DNA from: Caulobacter endophyticus
GTDB lineage: Bacteria > Pseudomonadota > Alphaproteobacteria > Caulobacterales > Caulobacteraceae
Length of the DNA stretch: 64,000 bases
Assembly (NCBI RefSeq): GCF_029543245.1
Contig: NZ_JARQWV010000010.1
Coordinates: 1-64,000 of the forward strand
Direction of reading: 5' to 3'
Below the pieces are notes generated by a model. That model made no database searches, was not told the origin of the DNA, and saw only the letters and a list, made by a program, of their open reading frames with translations. A program made the translations under genes and the position numbers. Of the stretch, positions 17,057 through 25,476 are shown in pieces (the first letter of the stretch is position 1; each line of letters begins with the position of its first letter).

Positions 17057-18145
17057 TCAGCGCGCGGTGCGCTCCACCAGGTCCGCCAGGTGCTCGGCTG
17101 CGTCCGGCACGGCCACCGAGCGGGCGCCCTTGGCCATGCGGGCCAGGCGCTCGGGGCTCTTGAGCAGGGCGTTCAGCGCCCCGGCCAGGGCGTCGACCGT
17201 CAGTTCGTCCTCAAGGCACACGGCCGCGCCGCCGGCCTCTTCCAGCAGCTTGGCGTTGAAGCGCTGGTGGTCGTCGGCGGCGATCTTCAGCGGCACCAGG
17301 ATCGACGGACGGCCGGCCACGGCCAGCTCGCAGCAGGTCGACGAACCGGCGCGGCCGACGACGATGTGGCTCTGGCGCAGACGCCCGGCCATGTCGCGGA
17401 AGAACGGCGCGACCTCGCAGTCGACCATGGCGTTGCGATAGATCTTGCGGGCGTGCTCCATGCTCTCGGCGCGGGCCTGCTGGAACACCTTCATGCGGCC
17501 GCGCATCTCTTCGGGCAGCTTGGCGATGGCCTCGGGCACCAGCTCCGACAGCAGGCGTGCGCCCTGGCTGCCGCCGGTGACCAGGATGCGCAGCTGCACC
17601 TCGGGCGGCAGATAGGCGACCTGCGCCAAGTCGCGGATCTCCGGGCGCACCGGGCTGCCCACCACATGGGCGCGGGCCTTCACGGCCGGCTTGGCCATCT
17701 GCAGGGTCGGGAAGGCGCAGGCCACTTCGGTGACATAGGGCGCCAGGAAGCGGTTCACGCGGCCCAACACCGCGTTCTGCTCGTGGATCACGGTGGGGCG
17801 CTTTTCCAGCAGCGCCGCCAGCAGCGCCGGCAGGGCCGGATAGCCGCCGAAACCGACCACGATCGACGGGTTCAGGCGGGCAAAGGCCTGCTTGGCCTGC
17901 AGCACGCCCTGGGTGACCGCGATGCCGGCCTTGATCATGCCGATCGGGTCGCCGGCCTTGGCGGTGGCGGCCGACAGGGCCAGCCGCTCCTCGGCCGGGA
18001 ACTTGTCGGCGTAGAACGCCCCGCGCTCGTCGGTGGCCAAGACCACGCGCCAGCCGCGGCCGATCAGGGCTTCCGACAGCGCCTGGGCGGGAAACATGTG
18101 GCCGCCGGTGCCCCCGGCGGCGACGATCGCCAGCTTGCCGCTCAT
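17057..18145 (-). CDS. murG: UDP-N-acetylglucosamine--N-acetylmuramyl-(pentapeptide) pyrophosphoryl-undecaprenol transferase
   Basis: The 362-residue protein has the glycine loop GGTGGHMFPAQALS at its N-terminus, the second loop VTGGSQGARLLSE near residue 190, and the HEQNAVLGRVNRFL and GRAGSSTCCELAVAGRPSILVPL motifs. It makes lipid II from lipid I on the inner face of the membrane. It lies 76 bp downstream of ftsW. Neither murC, murB, ddl nor ftsQAZ follows. Confidence 0.97.
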   Translation of the reverse strand: MSGKLAIVAAGGTGGHMFPAQALSEALIGRGWRVVLATDERGAFYADKFPAEERLALSAATAKAGDPIGMIKAGIAVTQGVLQAKQAFARLNPSIVVGFGGYPALPALLAALLEKRPTVIHEQNAVLGRVNRFLAPYVTEVACAFPTLQMAKPAVKARAHVVGSPVRPEIRDLAQVAYLPPEVQLRILVTGGSQGARLLSELVPEAIAKLPEEMRGRMKVFQQARAESMEHARKIYRNAMVDCEVAPFFRDMAGRLRQSHIVVGRAGSSTCCELAVAGRPSILVPLKIAADDHQRFNAKLLEEAGGAAVCLEDELTVDALAGALNALLKSPERLARMAKGARSVAVPDAAEHLADLVERTAR

Positions 18146-18221
18146 CAGGCCAGATCCGCCGAACGCATGGCGGAAACCAGGAAGGTGTTACGCAACTGCA
18201 GTCTCCCTAACCCGAGAGCCT

Positions 18222-19394
18222 TCAGTCGAAGGCGCCGGTCTGGCCGAACGGTCCGCCGCCGCCATAGGACCCGGGCCGCTTGCGCGTCAGCGCCAGCGCC
18301 ATACCCAGGGTGAGCCCCATGGCCAGCATCGACGAGCCGCCGTAGCTGATGAACGGTAGGGTCATGCCCTTGGTCGGGATCATGTTCAAGTTCACAGCGA
18401 CATTGATGAACGTCTGCTGGCCCAGGAGGACGAAAAGCCCGGCCGAAGCGACCTGCTCGAAGGGGTCGGCGAGCTTCATCGACTTGTAGAGCCCGCGCAC
18501 CACGATGAAGGCGAACAGGCTGATCAGGGCCAGCGAGAAAACGAGGCCGTACTCCTCGGCGGCGACCGAATAGATGAAGTCGGTGTGCAGGTCGGGCACG
18601 TGGCGTTTCATGACGCCCTCGCCCGGACCCCGCCCGAACAGGCCGCCGGCATGGATGGCCTCGGCGGCGCGGGTCACCTGGTGGGTGTCGGCCTGGTCGG
18701 GGCTGAGGAACTTCTGCACGCGGGCGTGCACGTGGTCGAACAGGAAGTAGGTCGAGGCCAGCCCGCCCAGCGCCACCGCGCCCAGGCCCATGATCCACGA
18801 GATCGGCACCCCCGCCATCCAGAACGCGGCCCCGAAGGCGATGGTGATCAGCACGGTCTGGCCGACGTCGGGCTGCATCAGGAGCAGGGCCACGGCGATG
18901 AAATAGAGGCCAAACGCGATCGACACGCCGGGCACGCCCTCGCCCTTCTGGCCCTCGGCGAACATCCACGAGACCAGGATGATCAGGGCCGGCTTCATGA
19001 ATTCCGACGGCTGGAAGGTGAAGCCGCCGATCATCAGCCAGCGGGCCGCGCCCTTGGCGCTGTGGCCGATGAACGGCAGGGCCGCCATGACGCCGATCGC
19101 CACGATGTAGATGAAGAACGCCGCCCGCCGGATGCCCTTGGGGCTGAGCATCGACACGGCCAGCACGATGGTCGCCGCGCCCACGCCGAACACCAGCTGG
19201 CGGATGGCGAAGTGGAACTGGTCGTCGATGCCGATCCGCTGGGCGGCAGCCGGGCTGGAGGCGAACGACAAAAGCACGCCCAGCGTCACCAGGATCGCGG
19301 TTGCGCCCAGCAGCCAGCGATCGGTCGTCCACCACCACACCCCGAGGGGCGAGCGGTCGGTCCGGGCGAAGGCGTGGGCGGTCTGCTGGCGCAT
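18222..19394 (-). CDS. ftsW: cell division lipid II polymerase FtsW
   Basis: The 390-residue SEDS protein has about ten membrane spans. Family motifs include GFTFQPSEFMKPALII, PDVGQTVLI, EEYGLVFSLALI, and the C-terminal GQQTFINVAVNLNMIPTKGMTLPFISYGGSSM. It polymerises septal glycan with FtsI. The next gene upstream on the same strand is an alpha/beta hydrolase (start 20621) rather than murD, so this pair is separated from the rest of the dcw genes. Confidence 0.96.
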   Translation of the reverse strand: MRQQTAHAFARTDRSPLGVWWWTTDRWLLGATAILVTLGVLLSFASSPAAAQRIGIDDQFHFAIRQLVFGVGAATIVLAVSMLSPKGIRRAAFFIYIVAIGVMAALPFIGHSAKGAARWLMIGGFTFQPSEFMKPALIILVSWMFAEGQKGEGVPGVSIAFGLYFIAVALLLMQPDVGQTVLITIAFGAAFWMAGVPISWIMGLGAVALGGLASTYFLFDHVHARVQKFLSPDQADTHQVTRAAEAIHAGGLFGRGPGEGVMKRHVPDLHTDFIYSVAAEEYGLVFSLALISLFAFIVVRGLYKSMKLADPFEQVASAGLFVLLGQQTFINVAVNLNMIPTKGMTLPFISYGGSSMLAMGLTLGMALALTRKRPGSYGGGGPFGQTGAFD

Positions 19395-19475
19395 GGGGGC
19401 AAGAGTCGGGCGTTACGGTTAATCGAGTCTTGCCGCCGGCCGCGACGAAATCACGGCCGGCGCGATTTTTCCCCG

Positions 19476-20621
19476 CTATCCCACAGGCTTGACCTCGGGC
19501 TGGGCCGTGGGAGCGTCGGCCGGGCGACCGTACTCCCAGGCCTTGGCCAGCGGCAGCACGTGATCATGCAGGGCCTTGCCGAAGCGCACCGACTGCATCT
19601 GGATGGCGGCGTGGCCCGTACCCGGCAGCACCACCAGCTCCTTGCTCGGCGCCTGCAAGCCGTCGAACCAGGGTTTGACGAAGTCAGGATGGTCGTACTC
19701 GCCCTGGATCAGCACCATCGGCATGGCGAAGTCCCGGCCCAAGGGCGCTGCCTTCCAGACGTGGTTGGCGTTGTAGACGGCCAGCGAGCGCTGGCGGCGG
19801 ACGATCCTGCCGGCGTCCTTGTGGGTCAGGAGATCGGTGATGCTCCAGTCGGGCATGGCCAGCGCCTGGCGATAGAGCTGGGCGTCGCTCTTCCTTGGGC
19901 CCTCCGTCTTCAGATAGACCGGCTCGAGGGCGTCGACCTCCTTCCAGCGGCTGGGCGGATCGTAGGGCGGCGGCCCCAGGGCGGTCAGCTTGGCCAGCAG
20001 CTCGGGATGCTTGCCGGTCTTGGCCACCGCCAGCATGTGGTCGTAGACGTGCCGGTCGCGGCCGGAATTGTCGACCGCCTGGCCCGTGCCGACATAGACC
20101 GAGAACAGATCGGGCCGCTTGCGGGCCATGGTCAGCGACACGCGCGAGCCCCACGACCAGCCCATCACGGCGATGCGCGGCTTGTGCAGCTTGTTGCGCA
20201 GATGATCGGTCAGGGCCAGGCCGTCGGCCACGAAGCTGTCCAGGCCCTGGTTCGGATCGATCTTGCCGCCCGCGCGGGCCAGGCTCTTGGCGTGGTCGCG
20301 GCGGTCCCAGTGAACGACCGTGAAGTCCTTCTCCCAGCTCTTGTAGTCCTCGGCGAACAGCGAGGTCGGCATGCCGCCGCCGTGCACGACCAGCAGCACG
20401 GGGTTGTTGATGTTCTCGCCCCGGATCACCACCCATTGCTCACCGCTGGGCAGCTTGACGAAGCCGCTTTCCTGGATGCCGTCCTTGGCGTCGATCCGCA
20501 GCCGCTCGGCCGTCTGATGCTGGAAGAACGCCCGCGTCGCCGCCGCGCCTCCCACGACCGCGATCGCCGCCGCCGCAACGCCGATCGCGCCCCGACGCAG
20601 CCATATCTTGAGAGTGCCCAT
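19476..20621 (-). CDS. alpha/beta hydrolase (proline iminopeptidase-like)
   Basis: The 381-residue protein has an N-terminal membrane anchor (about residues 10-32). Its hydrolase core has the oxyanion HGGGMP, a DRRDHAKS turn like that of proline iminopeptidases, the nucleophile elbow GWSWGS, an acid in QGEYDHPDF, and the His in GTGHAAI. It probably acts in the periplasm. It lies between ftsW and murD on the dcw strand but has its own promoter region with two TACANNTGTA-like boxes. Its link to cell wall metabolism is suggestive only. Confidence 0.88.
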   Translation of the reverse strand: MGTLKIWLRRGAIGVAAAAIAVVGGAAATRAFFQHQTAERLRIDAKDGIQESGFVKLPSGEQWVVIRGENINNPVLLVVHGGGMPTSLFAEDYKSWEKDFTVVHWDRRDHAKSLARAGGKIDPNQGLDSFVADGLALTDHLRNKLHKPRIAVMGWSWGSRVSLTMARKRPDLFSVYVGTGQAVDNSGRDRHVYDHMLAVAKTGKHPELLAKLTALGPPPYDPPSRWKEVDALEPVYLKTEGPRKSDAQLYRQALAMPDWSITDLLTHKDAGRIVRRQRSLAVYNANHVWKAAPLGRDFAMPMVLIQGEYDHPDFVKPWFDGLQAPSKELVVLPGTGHAAIQMQSVRFGKALHDHVLPLAKAWEYGRPADAPTAQPEVKPVG

Positions 20622-20643
20622 GCAGTGCCCCTGGTGTGAAATT

Positions 20644-20687
20644 TACAATCGTAGACTGCGATGAATGAGACCGACTCTACAAGTGTA
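20644..20687 (-). promoter_or_regulatory. pair of BlaI/CopY-type operator boxes
   Basis: TACAATCGTA (20644-20653) and TACAAGTGTA (20678-20687) match the TACANNTGTA box of the BlaI/MecI/CopY winged-helix family, at 9 of 10 and 10 of 10 fixed positions with half-site symmetry. They are 34 bp apart, just upstream of the hydrolase start at 20621. Confidence 0.5.
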
Positions 20688-20726
20688 ATTTTCAATACAA
20701 CCGCCTGCCACGAGCCCTTCCATCGA

Positions 20727-20862
20727 GATGCTCCCCCTGAAGGGGGAGCTGTCGCGGAGCGACTGAGGGGGAAGCAATTGCGGGGTGAGCGGCTGCTGTC
20801 GACTTCATCAGACACTTCCCCCTCCGGCCCTTCGGGCCACCTCCCCCTTCAGGGGGAGGACC
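20727..20862. repeat. bipartite intergenic palindromic repeat (type A)
   Basis: It begins gatgctccccctgaaggggg, with gtcgcggagcgac and gagggggaag, and ends ggcccttcgggcc plus ctcccccttcagggggag. The first 45 bases are essentially the same as the copy at 62155. Confidence 0.85.
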
Positions 20863-20949
20863 TTCGCGTACCGACGATCTCCGATTGCTGGACGCGCCGA
20901 CGAAACCGGTGGATGCTGCTCCTTCAACGGTCCAGCTTGGGAGGGCTTG

Positions 20950-21405
20950 ATGACCGCAGTGAACACCCTGTCCGCCGGGGGCAAGACCCCGTGGCACGTC
21001 TGGCTGGTCGGCGTGGTCGCCGTCCTGTTCAACGCCATCGGCGTCTTCGACTTCGTGATGAGCATGACCCAGGGCGAAGCCTACATGGCCAGCGCCGGCA
21101 TGACCCCCGACCAAATCGCGCACTATCGGCAGATGCCCGCCTGGATGACCGGCGTGTGGGCCATCGGCGTGTTCGGGGCGTTCGGGGCCTCGGTTCTGGT
21201 GCTGCTGCGCCGCAAGCTGGCGTTCGGCGTCTTCGCCGTTTCGCTGGCGGCGTTCCTGGTCAGCCTGCTCTACACCTACGCCCTGACCGACGGCGGCAAG
21301 GTGATGGGCCAGCAGATGGCGATCACCAGCGCCGTCATCGCCGCGCTGCTGGCGTTCTTCACCTGGTACGCCTGGGCGATGGGCAAGCGCGGGGTGCTGA
21401 GGTAG
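20950..21405 (+). CDS. hypothetical four-span membrane protein
   Basis: The 151-residue protein starts MTAVNTLSAGGKTPWH and has four hydrophobic segments (about 17-37, 75-96, 100-122 and 131-146). GGAGGG precedes the start. It is on the plus strand, opposite to the dcw genes around it. Related proteins of unknown function are common in Caulobacterales and sphingomonads. No motif suggests a substrate. Confidence 0.72.
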   Translation: MTAVNTLSAGGKTPWHVWLVGVVAVLFNAIGVFDFVMSMTQGEAYMASAGMTPDQIAHYRQMPAWMTGVWAIGVFGAFGASVLVLLRRKLAFGVFAVSLAAFLVSLLYTYALTDGGKVMGQQMAITSAVIAALLAFFTWYAWAMGKRGVLR

Positions 21406-21431
21406 GGCGACCGGCTTTCCGCAAAAGCATT

Positions 21432-21535
21432 CGTCATCCCGGCCGCAGCGAAGCGGAGAGCCGGGACCCAGGGGCGGCCGCACTGCGCTTGGCTCCTGGG
21501 TCCCGGATAAGCGCTGCGCGCTTTCCGGGATGACG
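21432..21535. repeat. long perfect-ended palindromic repeat (cgtcatcccgg type)
   Basis: CGTCATCCCGG at the left pairs with CCGGGATGACG at the right, and ccgggacccagg pairs with cctgggtcccgg nearer the centre. It lies between two converging genes and could terminate transcription from both sides. It is a different family from types A and B. Confidence 0.82.
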
Positions 21536-21552
21536 CCAATTGTACGGGCGAC

Positions 21553-22962
21553 TTAAGCCCGCTTGGCCTTGGGCTTCACCAGGCCGTTCACCGCCGCCCG
21601 GAAGGCTTCGCCGCGGGCCTCGAAGTCGCTGAACTGGTCGAACGAGGCGCAGGCCGGCGACAGCAGGACGATAGCGTCCTGGCCCGTGGCGGCGGCGTCG
21701 GCGTGGGCGGCGGCGACGGCGGTCTCGATGTCGCCGCACTGCTTGACCGGGGCCTTGCCCTCGAGCGTCCGGCCGAACTCTTCGGCGGCCTGGCCGATCA
21801 GGTAGGCGCCGGCCACGCGCGGAAACAGGTCGACGAGGTTGGCGATGCCGCCGGCCTTGGGCACGCCGCCGGCGATCCAGTAGAACTTGGGATAGCTCGA
21901 CATCGCCTGGCGGGCGGCGTCGGCGTTGGTGGCCTTGCTGTCGTTGACGAAGGCGACCTTGCCGATCTTGCCGACCGTCTCCATGCGGTGGGCGAGCCCT
22001 GGGAAGGTCATCAGGCCGTCGACCGCCTGGACCGGCGGGATGCCGATGGCGATGGCGGCGGCGTAGGCGGCCGCGGCGTTCTGCCAGTTGTGGCGGCCGG
22101 GCAAGCTTCTTGCGCGAAGAAGATCGGCCATTTCCGTCACCCGCTCGCCGGTGGCGTCGTACAGCACGCCCTGCAGGGCGTAGACGCCCCGGCCCATGGC
22201 CTTGCCGGCGCTGATCGGCCAGATGGTGCGGCGGTTGGCGGCGGTGATCTCGGTGCAGATCTGCTGGCACCAGGGATCGTCGACGCCGATGATCGCCGTG
22301 TCGCCCTTGCCCTGGTTGAGGAAGATGCGGCGCTTGGCGGCGATATAGCCTTCCATCGAACCGTGGCGGTCGATGTGGTCGGGCGACAGGTTGAGCAGCA
22401 CCGTGGCGTCGGCGTGCAGGCTGGAGGTCAGGTCCAGCTGGTAGCTCGACAGCTCCAGCACGTAGACCGCGCCGCCGTGCATGTCTTCCAGGCCCAGAAT
22501 GCCGGCGCCGATGTTGCCACCGACGCGGGTGTCGCGGCCGGCCTGCTTGCACAGGTGGCCGATCAGGGCCGTGGTCGTCGACTTGCCGTTGGTGCCGGTG
22601 ATGGCGATGATCTTCGGCTTCTTGTGCTCGGGCGCGGCGTTGACCGTGCGGGCGAAGAGCTCGACGTCGCCAAGGATCTCGACCCCGGCCGCCTTGGCCT
22701 TGTCGACGGTCCAGTGGGGCTTGGGATGGGTCAGCGGCACGCCCGGTGACAGCATCAGGGCGGCGAACTGGCTCCAGTCCGCGGTCGAGAGATCGACGAC
22801 CGGCAGGCCCTCGGCGCGCGCGGCCTCGCGGCTGGCTTCCTTCTCGTCCCACAGCGCCACCTTGGCGCCGCCGGCGATCAGGGCGCGCGCGGCCGTCAGG
22901 CCGGTGCGGCCCAGGCCGAACACCGCGACCGTCTTGTCCTCGAACCCACGGACCGGGATCAT
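21553..22962 (-). CDS. murD: UDP-N-acetylmuramoyl-L-alanine--D-glutamate ligase
   Basis: The 469-residue Mur ligase has a Rossmann N-terminus (VAVFGLGRTGLTAARAL), the ATP-binding loop AITGTNGKSTTTALIGH near residue 120, and central motifs NLSPDHIDRHGSMEGY and FPGLAHRMETV. It ends NDSKATNADAA with a C-terminal ligase domain. It adds D-Glu to UDP-MurNAc-L-Ala in the cytoplasm. It starts 13 bp after mraY and is the last gene of the uninterrupted dcw block. Confidence 0.97.
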   Translation of the reverse strand: MIPVRGFEDKTVAVFGLGRTGLTAARALIAGGAKVALWDEKEASREAARAEGLPVVDLSTADWSQFAALMLSPGVPLTHPKPHWTVDKAKAAGVEILGDVELFARTVNAAPEHKKPKIIAITGTNGKSTTTALIGHLCKQAGRDTRVGGNIGAGILGLEDMHGGAVYVLELSSYQLDLTSSLHADATVLLNLSPDHIDRHGSMEGYIAAKRRIFLNQGKGDTAIIGVDDPWCQQICTEITAANRRTIWPISAGKAMGRGVYALQGVLYDATGERVTEMADLLRARSLPGRHNWQNAAAAYAAAIAIGIPPVQAVDGLMTFPGLAHRMETVGKIGKVAFVNDSKATNADAARQAMSSYPKFYWIAGGVPKAGGIANLVDLFPRVAGAYLIGQAAEEFGRTLEGKAPVKQCGDIETAVAAAHADAAATGQDAIVLLSPACASFDQFSDFEARGEAFRAAVNGLVKPKAKRA

Positions 22963-22975
22963 CCTACGCCCTCCC

Positions 22976-24091
22976 CTAGCGCAGCTTCAGCGTGGCCAGA
23001 CCGACGAACGACAGCATCATGGCGACGATCCAGAAACGGACGACGACGGTGCTCTCGGCCCAGCCCAGCTTTTCGAAATGGTGATGGATCGGCGCCATCA
23101 GGAAGATGCGCTTGCCGGTCTTCTTGAAGTAGGCGACCTGGATCATCACCGACAGCGCCTCGGCCACGAACAGGCCGCCGACGATGCCCAGAACCAGCTC
23201 GTGCTTGGCGCAGACGGCGATCGAGCCCAGCGCGCCGCCCAGGGCCAGCGAGCCGGTGTCGCCCATGAAGATCTTGGCCGGGGGCGCGTTATACCAGAGG
23301 AAGCCCATGCCGCCGCCGATGATGGCGCCGCAGACCACCGCCAGCTCGCCGACGCTCGGCACGAAGTGCAGGTTCAGATAGTCGGCGAACTTGTAGTTGC
23401 CGACGAGGTAGGCGATCAGGCCGAAGGTCGAGGCGGCGAACATCACCGGCACGATGGCCAGGCCGTCCAGGCCGTCGGTCAGGTTCACGGCGTTGGAGAA
23501 GCCGGCGATCGTGAAGGCGGCGAAGGCCACGTAGAACCAGCCGAGATTGATCACCAGGTTCTTGAGGATCGGGAAGACCAGCGAGGTCTCCAGGCCCGGC
23601 GTCATCTGCGACTTCGGGGCGAAGATGATCAGGGCCACGGCCGCCAGGATCGAGACGATGAACTGGGCGACCAGCTTCTGGCCGCTGGAAAGGCCGGCGG
23701 TCGTCTGCTTGGTGACCTTGGCGTAGTCGTCCATGAAGCCCAGCACGCCGAAGGCGGCGGTGATGCCCAGCACCACCCAGACGTGGACGTTGCGCAGATC
23801 GGCGAACAGCAGCAAGCCGACGAACAGGCCGGCCAGGATCATGAAGCCGCCCATGGTGGGCGTTCCGGATTTCTCGAGCACGTGGCGCTCGATGCCGTCG
23901 GTGCGGATCGGCTGGCCCTTGCCCTGCTTGGCCTTCATCCAGCGGATGAAGCGCGAGCCCATGGCCACGGCCACGATGTAGGCCGTCAGCATCGACATGC
24001 CGGTGCGGAAGGTCAGGTACTTGAGCAGGTTCAGGACCGGCACGTGCTCGTGCCCGCCGCGCGAGAGCCATTCGTAGAGGAAGTACAGCAT
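22976..24091 (-). CDS. mraY: phospho-N-acetylmuramoyl-pentapeptide-transferase
   Basis: The 371-residue membrane enzyme (start MLYFLYEWLS) has about ten spans. The MraY signature appears as GTPTMGG, FMDDYAKV, NLTDGLDGLAIVP and the HHHFEKLGW loop. It transfers phospho-MurNAc-pentapeptide to undecaprenyl phosphate to give lipid I. The start overlaps the murF stop by one base (TGATG). Longer in-frame starts run back inside murF and are rejected. Confidence 0.97.
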   Translation of the reverse strand: MLYFLYEWLSRGGHEHVPVLNLLKYLTFRTGMSMLTAYIVAVAMGSRFIRWMKAKQGKGQPIRTDGIERHVLEKSGTPTMGGFMILAGLFVGLLLFADLRNVHVWVVLGITAAFGVLGFMDDYAKVTKQTTAGLSSGQKLVAQFIVSILAAVALIIFAPKSQMTPGLETSLVFPILKNLVINLGWFYVAFAAFTIAGFSNAVNLTDGLDGLAIVPVMFAASTFGLIAYLVGNYKFADYLNLHFVPSVGELAVVCGAIIGGGMGFLWYNAPPAKIFMGDTGSLALGGALGSIAVCAKHELVLGIVGGLFVAEALSVMIQVAYFKKTGKRIFLMAPIHHHFEKLGWAESTVVVRFWIVAMMLSFVGLATLKLR

Positions 24092-25476
24092 CAGACTTGT
24101 TCCCGCCGGCCGAGCGCGGACAGGGCGGCGGCGATTGCTCCGGCCCGTGACCCGTTCGACCCCTTCACCATCACCACGTCGCCCGGCTGCATGGCCGAGA
24201 CGATCTGCTGCGCCAACGCGGGCGCGGCGTCCGCATAGCCGCCCCGGCGCTCCTGCGGAAGCGCGTTCCACAGCGACATCATTAACGGCCCGGCGCAGAA
24301 CACCAGGTCGATGCCCGCTTGAGCGATCGGCCCCGCCAGATCGGCGTGGAAGCGCGGGCTGCCCTCGCCCAGCTCCAGCATATCGGTCAGGGCCACCATC
24401 CGGCGGCCGGCGACCTTGCGCGCGCCCAGGGTGGCCAGGGCCGCCTGCATCGACACCGGATTGGCGTTGTAGCTCTCGTCAACCAGGGTGAACGACCCGC
24501 CGTCGATGGCGACCGTCTGCTCGGCCCCGCGGCCCTCGATCGGCGCGAACTCGGCCAGGGCCGCCAGGGCCGTGGCGCGGTCGACGCCCAGGGCTTCCAG
24601 CATCAGCAGCACGCACAGGCTGTTGGGGCCCCAGTGCACGCCGGTCTGGCGGATCGGGAACGACACGGCCTGGCCGTCCAGCTGCGCGACGACGGTTGCG
24701 CCGGCGCCCTCGACCAAGAAGTCGACGAGGCGGGCGCTGGTCCCGTCACGGCCGAAGCTGCGGACGGTCGCGCCGGCCTTCTCGGCCTCGGCCTTCAGAA
24801 GGTCGAACCATTGATTGTCGGCGTTCAGCACGGCGACGCCGCCGGGCTCCAGCCCGTCGAAGATTTCGGCCTTCGCGCGCGCCACGCCGATCTCGCCGTC
24901 GGCGAAGTTCTCCAGGTGCACCGGACCGACGGTAGTGATGGCCACCGCATGCGGGCGGATGAACTTCGACAGCGGGGTGATCTCGTCGGCGTGGTTCATG
25001 CCGACCTCGAACACCGCCCGCTGCGTGTCGCGCGGCATGCGGGCCAGGGTCAGCGGCACGCCGAGGTGATTGTTGTAGCTCTTCACCGAGGCATGGGCCT
25101 TGCCGGCGCGGCGCAGGCCGGCCTCGACGGCGCGGGTGACGCTGGTCTTGCCGACCGAGCCGGTCACGGCGCCGCGACGGGCCTGGGGCGCGCGCTCGCG
25201 GGCGGCGACGCCCAGGGCTTCCAGCGCCTTGAAGGTGTCGGGCACGACGACGGCGGGGGTCGCGACGGCTTGCGAGACCAGGGCCCCGGCCGCGCCCTTC
25301 TCAGCCGTCTGAGCGACGAACTCGTGGCCGTCGCGCACGCCGGCCAGGGCGACGAACAGGTCGCCCGGCTCGATGCTGCGGCTGTCGATCGACACGCCGG
25401 TCGCGGAGAAGTCGCCCTCGACCTTCCCGCCCGTCGCGGCTGCGATCTCTTCAGCGGTCCAGAGCACGTCAGCCAT
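24091..25476 (-). CDS. murF: UDP-N-acetylmuramoyl-tripeptide--D-alanyl-D-alanine ligase
   Basis: The 461-residue ligase opens with a substrate-binding domain (DSRSIEPGDLFVALAGVRDGHEFV). It has the ATP loop GAVTGSVGKTSVTRAV near residue 105, VGMNHADEITPLS and LVDESYNANPVSMQAAL. The P-loop reads GSVGKTS rather than the commoner GTNGKT/S, as is frequent in alphaproteobacterial MurF. It adds D-Ala-D-Ala to complete the pentapeptide. It overlaps murE by 8 bp. Confidence 0.96.
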   Translation of the reverse strand: MADVLWTAEEIAAATGGKVEGDFSATGVSIDSRSIEPGDLFVALAGVRDGHEFVAQTAEKGAAGALVSQAVATPAVVVPDTFKALEALGVAARERAPQARRGAVTGSVGKTSVTRAVEAGLRRAGKAHASVKSYNNHLGVPLTLARMPRDTQRAVFEVGMNHADEITPLSKFIRPHAVAITTVGPVHLENFADGEIGVARAKAEIFDGLEPGGVAVLNADNQWFDLLKAEAEKAGATVRSFGRDGTSARLVDFLVEGAGATVVAQLDGQAVSFPIRQTGVHWGPNSLCVLLMLEALGVDRATALAALAEFAPIEGRGAEQTVAIDGGSFTLVDESYNANPVSMQAALATLGARKVAGRRMVALTDMLELGEGSPRFHADLAGPIAQAGIDLVFCAGPLMMSLWNALPQERRGGYADAAPALAQQIVSAMQPGDVVMVKGSNGSRAGAIAAALSALGRREQV

